From: Nymphaea colorata | Lineage: Eukaryota; Streptophyta; Magnoliopsida; Nymphaeales; Nymphaeaceae | Direction of reading: 5' to 3' | Assembly (NCBI RefSeq): GCF_008831285.2 | Contig: NC_045147.1 | Span: 15,168,854-15,232,853 of the forward strand | Length of the DNA: 64,000 bases | Notes under the pieces: model-generated | Database searches by the model: none | The model's input: only the letters and a program-made list of their open reading frames with translations | What the model was told of the DNA's origin: nothing | Part shown: in pieces, positions 60,241-64,000 of the stretch | How the letters are laid out: each line of letters begins with the position of its first letter | Position numbering within the stretch: position 1 is the first letter of the stretch | Translations under genes and position numbers: made by a program

Positions 60241-61690
60241 AATTGATATTTGATTATAAAGGTCAATCACCATGTAAGGTAATATCTCCCTTCACGAGTG
60301 TGGAATGGGGAGAATATTTGAGAGTTTGAGTTAATTCTAATTTCAAAGGTCCACTTCTTGAGTCTTTATGTTATAGAAAGACAAACGTCTGCAGTTTGAC
60401 TATGAAGGCCTATATATTTTTCATGGTTCAAATATTAGATTCTTTCCATATGAGCATGCAAGTCAATTACATTCTCAAAAAGGAAAAAATAAAAAATAAA
60501 GCACAATAAGTTGATTTCATACAGATGTAATATAATCCGCGCCTACGTCCATTGCTCCCACCACATTCGAAATCATTCACTTCGTAAGACTTCCATTATA
60601 TAATGACATTAATTTGCTGTGTGACTTTGAGAATATTTATCGGGACGAGGATTTGATGCCCTTGTTGACAGAAAGATTTCTCATAGAGAAAAATCTTATT
60701 ATAACCAGAAGATTTTCATGGCTTGAACAAGACCTTATGTGAAGTTGAATCATGAATGGCTTGTTCTCGTTATTTTTCCTGTTTATAACAAAACAGTTTT
60801 ACACCGTAACATTGTTGAAGCATGTCGTTGCTTTTAGCTCTTTCGTTCATGCTTCTTGGTTAATATGACATGTTGATTTTATTGCTATTCATGGGTTGAT
60901 TTTCTTGGTTATTATCCGTCCCCCAAATCTAGCTAGGATGTTTGTGCTTTTGTCATTTCATGGTAGCAAGTTGGATTCCTTTCCTTTTCCCTCTCCAAAC
61001 AATTTGTTCTTGTGGCTTCTGGTTTTCTAGTTGTCAATGCACAACAAATAAAATGAGCACTATTTGGATTTCCTTTTTTGTATTCTATGATTAATCAAGC
61101 ATATATTGATTGGTCCCTTTTACATTTCTTAAGCTTATGTTTTGTTTAGGAATTGCTGTTTCACAACATCATTGTATCTTCGAACATGGCAAAAGGGGTG
61201 GAATAATCGCTGCTATGTCTCCTTGATCAATAAGAGCCAAATCCGCCTAATTTATATTTTTCAAAAAGTAGTATTTTACTGAACTAAACACTTCTTGCTT
61301 TGTTACTGATATGTATAGATTGTTTCTGGTGGACCTGATTGGGAAGTGCCTTTGGGAATCTGTTGGGAGATAACCCGTTCTTTTGCTTTCACTTAATGTC
61401 TATGCATACGTCTTACTTTTCAAAGAGGACTTGTCTGCTTGTGTTCACAAGTTATGTATGCATATATATAATCCATATATGCATGCACCAAAGAAGAACA
61501 TCGGCTTCTCCTTGCATGGGGAGAAGCACATACACAGATATATCTATGTATTTTGCATTTTCCGGTTGACCGAAAGAACGAATTAAATGTGCCAAAGCTC
61601 GTTATCGTGTAGCTAGTCTAAGAAACCAAAAAGAAAAATTGAAAAGTTAGGCATTTGCTTTCTGAAGAATAATGATACCCCTCGAACTAA
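60241..61690. other. Intergenic, no gene recognised
   Basis: AT-rich, no supported frame. It may include the rest of the copia relic and its lost LTR. Confidence 0.4.
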
Positions 61691-61694
61691 ATCT

Positions 61695-62395
61695 GTCACA
61701 GACCTTTTGGGTGGATCAGCCTGTATAATCCTTCTTTTCAATTGGCTATTGGTGGGTTTTTTTTTCTACATGTTTTTTTGTCTTCTTAGTTTCAAGAGAA
61801 GATCGTCTTTGCTGCCAAGAAAAATCCTTCAAGTTTCTATCCGTTATGTATCATAATTTTAAAAAGATGATGCGGAACGTCATCAGTGTTGCGTTGGAAA
61901 GTTCCAAATACTATCTCTTAATGGAGCTTGTTCATATCCTAATCACTCAGTAACATATAGGAGTGGAGTGGGTGGTGGCCATATATCTTACTTAGTAGAA
62001 TAAAAAAAAAAAAGATAATGGTTTGAAGATTAATGATTGCATAAGCTTGAAAAGGCTTGTCTAATCGGTAGGTTAATTAGCTTGACGAATGTCTTTGACA
62101 GTAGATTGGGAGCAAGTAGGCGGCTAGTTTCCGTTTTGAATCTTTCAAGTGTCAACTTAACTAACGTGTAAATTAAAGAGTAACGGGGTTGTGCTTCAAA
62201 ACATAAAAAAGCAGACCTTGTATCCTATAAAGACAAGGGATTGAGTGGCAATTTTAGCTGTGTCTTTTGGATGGTAGGATGAAGTACCCCTCCTTTTCAA
62301 CCAAAGTTAGTTTAACTAAAATTGTTTTTATGGTTTGTACCTGCACACTGTTCTGGAAACCACATTCTTTTGCAGTTCAGCAAAATGGTGGAGAA
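61695..62395. other. Conserved non-coding block shared with 42745-43180
   Basis: About 400 bp of alignable sequence in pieces, shared with the proximal duplicate. Conserved pieces include AAGTTCCAAATACTATCT and AATCACTCAGTAACATA. No frame is preserved between the two copies, so it is not coding. It lies about 7 kb upstream of the intact PIN start and about 1 kb upstream of the truncated PIN copy. Confidence 0.7.
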
Positions 62396-64000
62396 AAGAA
62401 ATAGATAAACTATTTTTCAATTTTATAGGAACTACTTTCAAAGATCCCCCATACAGAGAAATTTCTGGTTCATCAGTTTCAGCAGAACAAGTAAACCTGC
62501 AAGTCGCAACATTCAGTAGTGCACGTAAGAAGTTCATGATAGGCAACTGGCGGTGGACGCTTTTTCTCTTTTTATTCTCAAGAGAGTTGACTGGTTTCTC
62601 ACTCTTTCTTTATTATGAACTGTACCTGGTCGCTTATTCTCTGCGTTATTCTCTGCGTTTTCTCCAAGGAAATTCAGCTACGGTATAAAGACGAATGTGC
62701 TATATAAAGGGACATCAATGACTGATGTTGTTGACTGTTTCTAGTTCGTACGCATACTATTGTCATGCAACTGCTTCTTTTGCTTGAGACTGTGCACTTA
62801 GTTTTTGCAGTCGAGTTTCATTCACAATTCAGCGACAATTCATGAACCAACATTCTCATGTAACTCCATTTCCACAGAACCAACATTAATGGCAACAGTG
62901 GCGGAGAGAAACAATTTCTTGAGGGAAGTTTTCACTTATATACATAACATAGCGAATATTAAGGAAATTAATTTGAAAATAAAAGAAACCTTGAGGTGCA
63001 CCTGTGACTCCCCCAATGCAAATGCGTGCTTCAAAACTTTTTCGGGTCCAACTCATCGGTTGAACACAAATTGAAAACGGAGCACATATATGAGGATGTG
63101 AAGATAATAATACTATTGATCTTGCGCTGGTTCTGAGGGAGTCGGATGATACTTTGCATTCTTAATTTTGAGTTGTTTTATTCGTCCTTCTTTTTCAAAT
63201 CACGATCCTCAGGGGGCATAGAATAAGAATAGAGAACAAGAAATAAATCCAACAACTACAGTACTTAAGGGTTTAACCAAGTAAAAAGAACTGAAAGAGC
63301 AAGGTACCGAAGCTAATTATGTCTTCTAATGAAGGAAAAATAATATTTCTGCCTTACAACACTTTTAGTTGGATTTTTAGCTTCAGGCTCACATTAGACA
63401 TCCCATGCAAAGAACAAACGACTGAAAAGTGTAGCAAAATCCACCATTATAAATATATGAAATTAAGAAAAAAGTTAAGTTTAATAGCTTAAAGAGCTAA
63501 AGAGAACCCGTTACCTGGCACACAAACAATGTGGGATATGTCAGGAAATGTTTCGCTTCTTTCTTTTTCCTCTTGCTTCATTATTACATAAAAACATTTT
63601 TAATTCATGAAATACGTATTTTACTCATTGCCGTGCCAAGGTATTTTTTCTTGCGAAATTTTAGTTCTATAACCATCAGACGCGTAGATTTGTCTTAACT
63701 GGTGTCTCCCTTTTTACACACATTCAGGGTAAAAATATTAAGCATTAATGAGACGAGAAATGTGGTTGGGTAGGAGTAGGAGAAAGAGAAAGAAAGAGAA
63801 ACAGGGGAGGGAGAAGGACGGAGATGTATATAAATAAGTGAACATATTAAGATGGGTCTTTGAGGGGCTCACATACTGTACTGGCCTTAGCGTAATGAGG
63901 TAGAGTGCGGCACCAAGTTGATGATGTATTGTTTTTACTTTATTTTGGAGGTCTTTTTCAATTCGAAAGTTAAGTTTGTTATTGTTTACAGTTTAAAGGA
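62396..64000. other. Right end of the window, no gene recognised
   Basis: The part up to about 63400 is the edge of the segmental duplication. Beyond it is AT-rich sequence without a supported frame; purine-rich GAGAAAGAGAAAG runs at about 63775-63815 are low complexity. A 117-codon plus-strand frame at 62335-62688 starts inside the shared block and is not conserved in the other copy. Confidence 0.45.

Larger units (their letters stand above)
51838..63400. repeat. Distal copy of the segmental duplication (holds the intact PIN gene)
   Basis: Counterpart of 39885-45110 (anchors given there). It is more than twice as long, mainly because of the full PIN exon 1 and promoter and of later insertions at about 56.9-61.2 kb (hAT-like MITE, copia relic). 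Orientation is the same, so the original event was a direct tandem duplication. Confidence 0.85.

Noticed and set aside
1-64000. tRNA, rRNA and CRISPR-like arrays
   Set aside because: No cloverleaf-compatible B box with a matching A box was found (isolated GTTCGAATCC-like strings lack partners), no rRNA sequence was recognised, and short tandem units are microsatellites or two-copy repeats.

Overview
This is a plant nuclear window, from a flowering plant. The evidence is spliced genes of plant-only families (GASA/snakin peptides, a DELLA repressor, a TMO5-type bHLH factor, a PIN auxin carrier), GT..AG introns up to about 2.9 kb, many AT/CT microsatellites, degraded Ty1/copia retrotransposons and small hAT transposons. 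Coding exons are GC-rich (DELLA and PIN exon 1 especially) in an AT-rich background, as in monocots and some early-diverging angiosperms. The species cannot be fixed from this sequence alone.

Layout. (1) 0-6 kb: the last two exons of a GASA gene cut by the left edge, then a complete tandem GASA paralogue (2766-4903), each followed by the same copia reverse-transcriptase relic; a copia RNase H relic follows. (2) 6-17 kb: no intact gene. It holds two short tandem duplications, a 1.23-kb hAT-like element with a perfect 8-bp target duplication that carries a spliced fragment of a ribosomal protein S15 gene (a Pack-type element), an orphan promoter-like segment rich in W-box cores, and a perfect 41-bp tandem repeat. 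(3) 17.3-19.2 kb: an intact, intronless DELLA gene on the minus strand. (4) 20-29.6 kb: gene-poor, with a degraded internal duplication. (5) 29.8-33.8 kb: a two-exon TMO5/bHLH30-type gene on the plus strand with a microsatellite-rich intron. (6) 39.9-63.4 kb: a direct segmental duplication. The proximal copy holds a truncated, frameshifted PIN pseudogene; the distal copy holds an intact six-exon PIN gene (minus strand, 621 codons) with a TATA box and an overlapping upstream ORF. Stretches far upstream of both PIN copies are still alignable. The distal copy has been enlarged by hAT and copia insertions.

Functionally, the four intact or nearly intact loci belong to growth-hormone biology: GASA peptides (gibberellin-regulated), DELLA (gibberellin repression), a TMO5-like bHLH (auxin-dependent vascular patterning) and PIN (auxin export). 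They are independent transcription units, and nothing in the sequence shows co-regulation. The most noteworthy structures are the Pack-hAT carrying RPS15 exons and the PIN gene/pseudogene duplication. I saw no evidence for a wholly new type of system.
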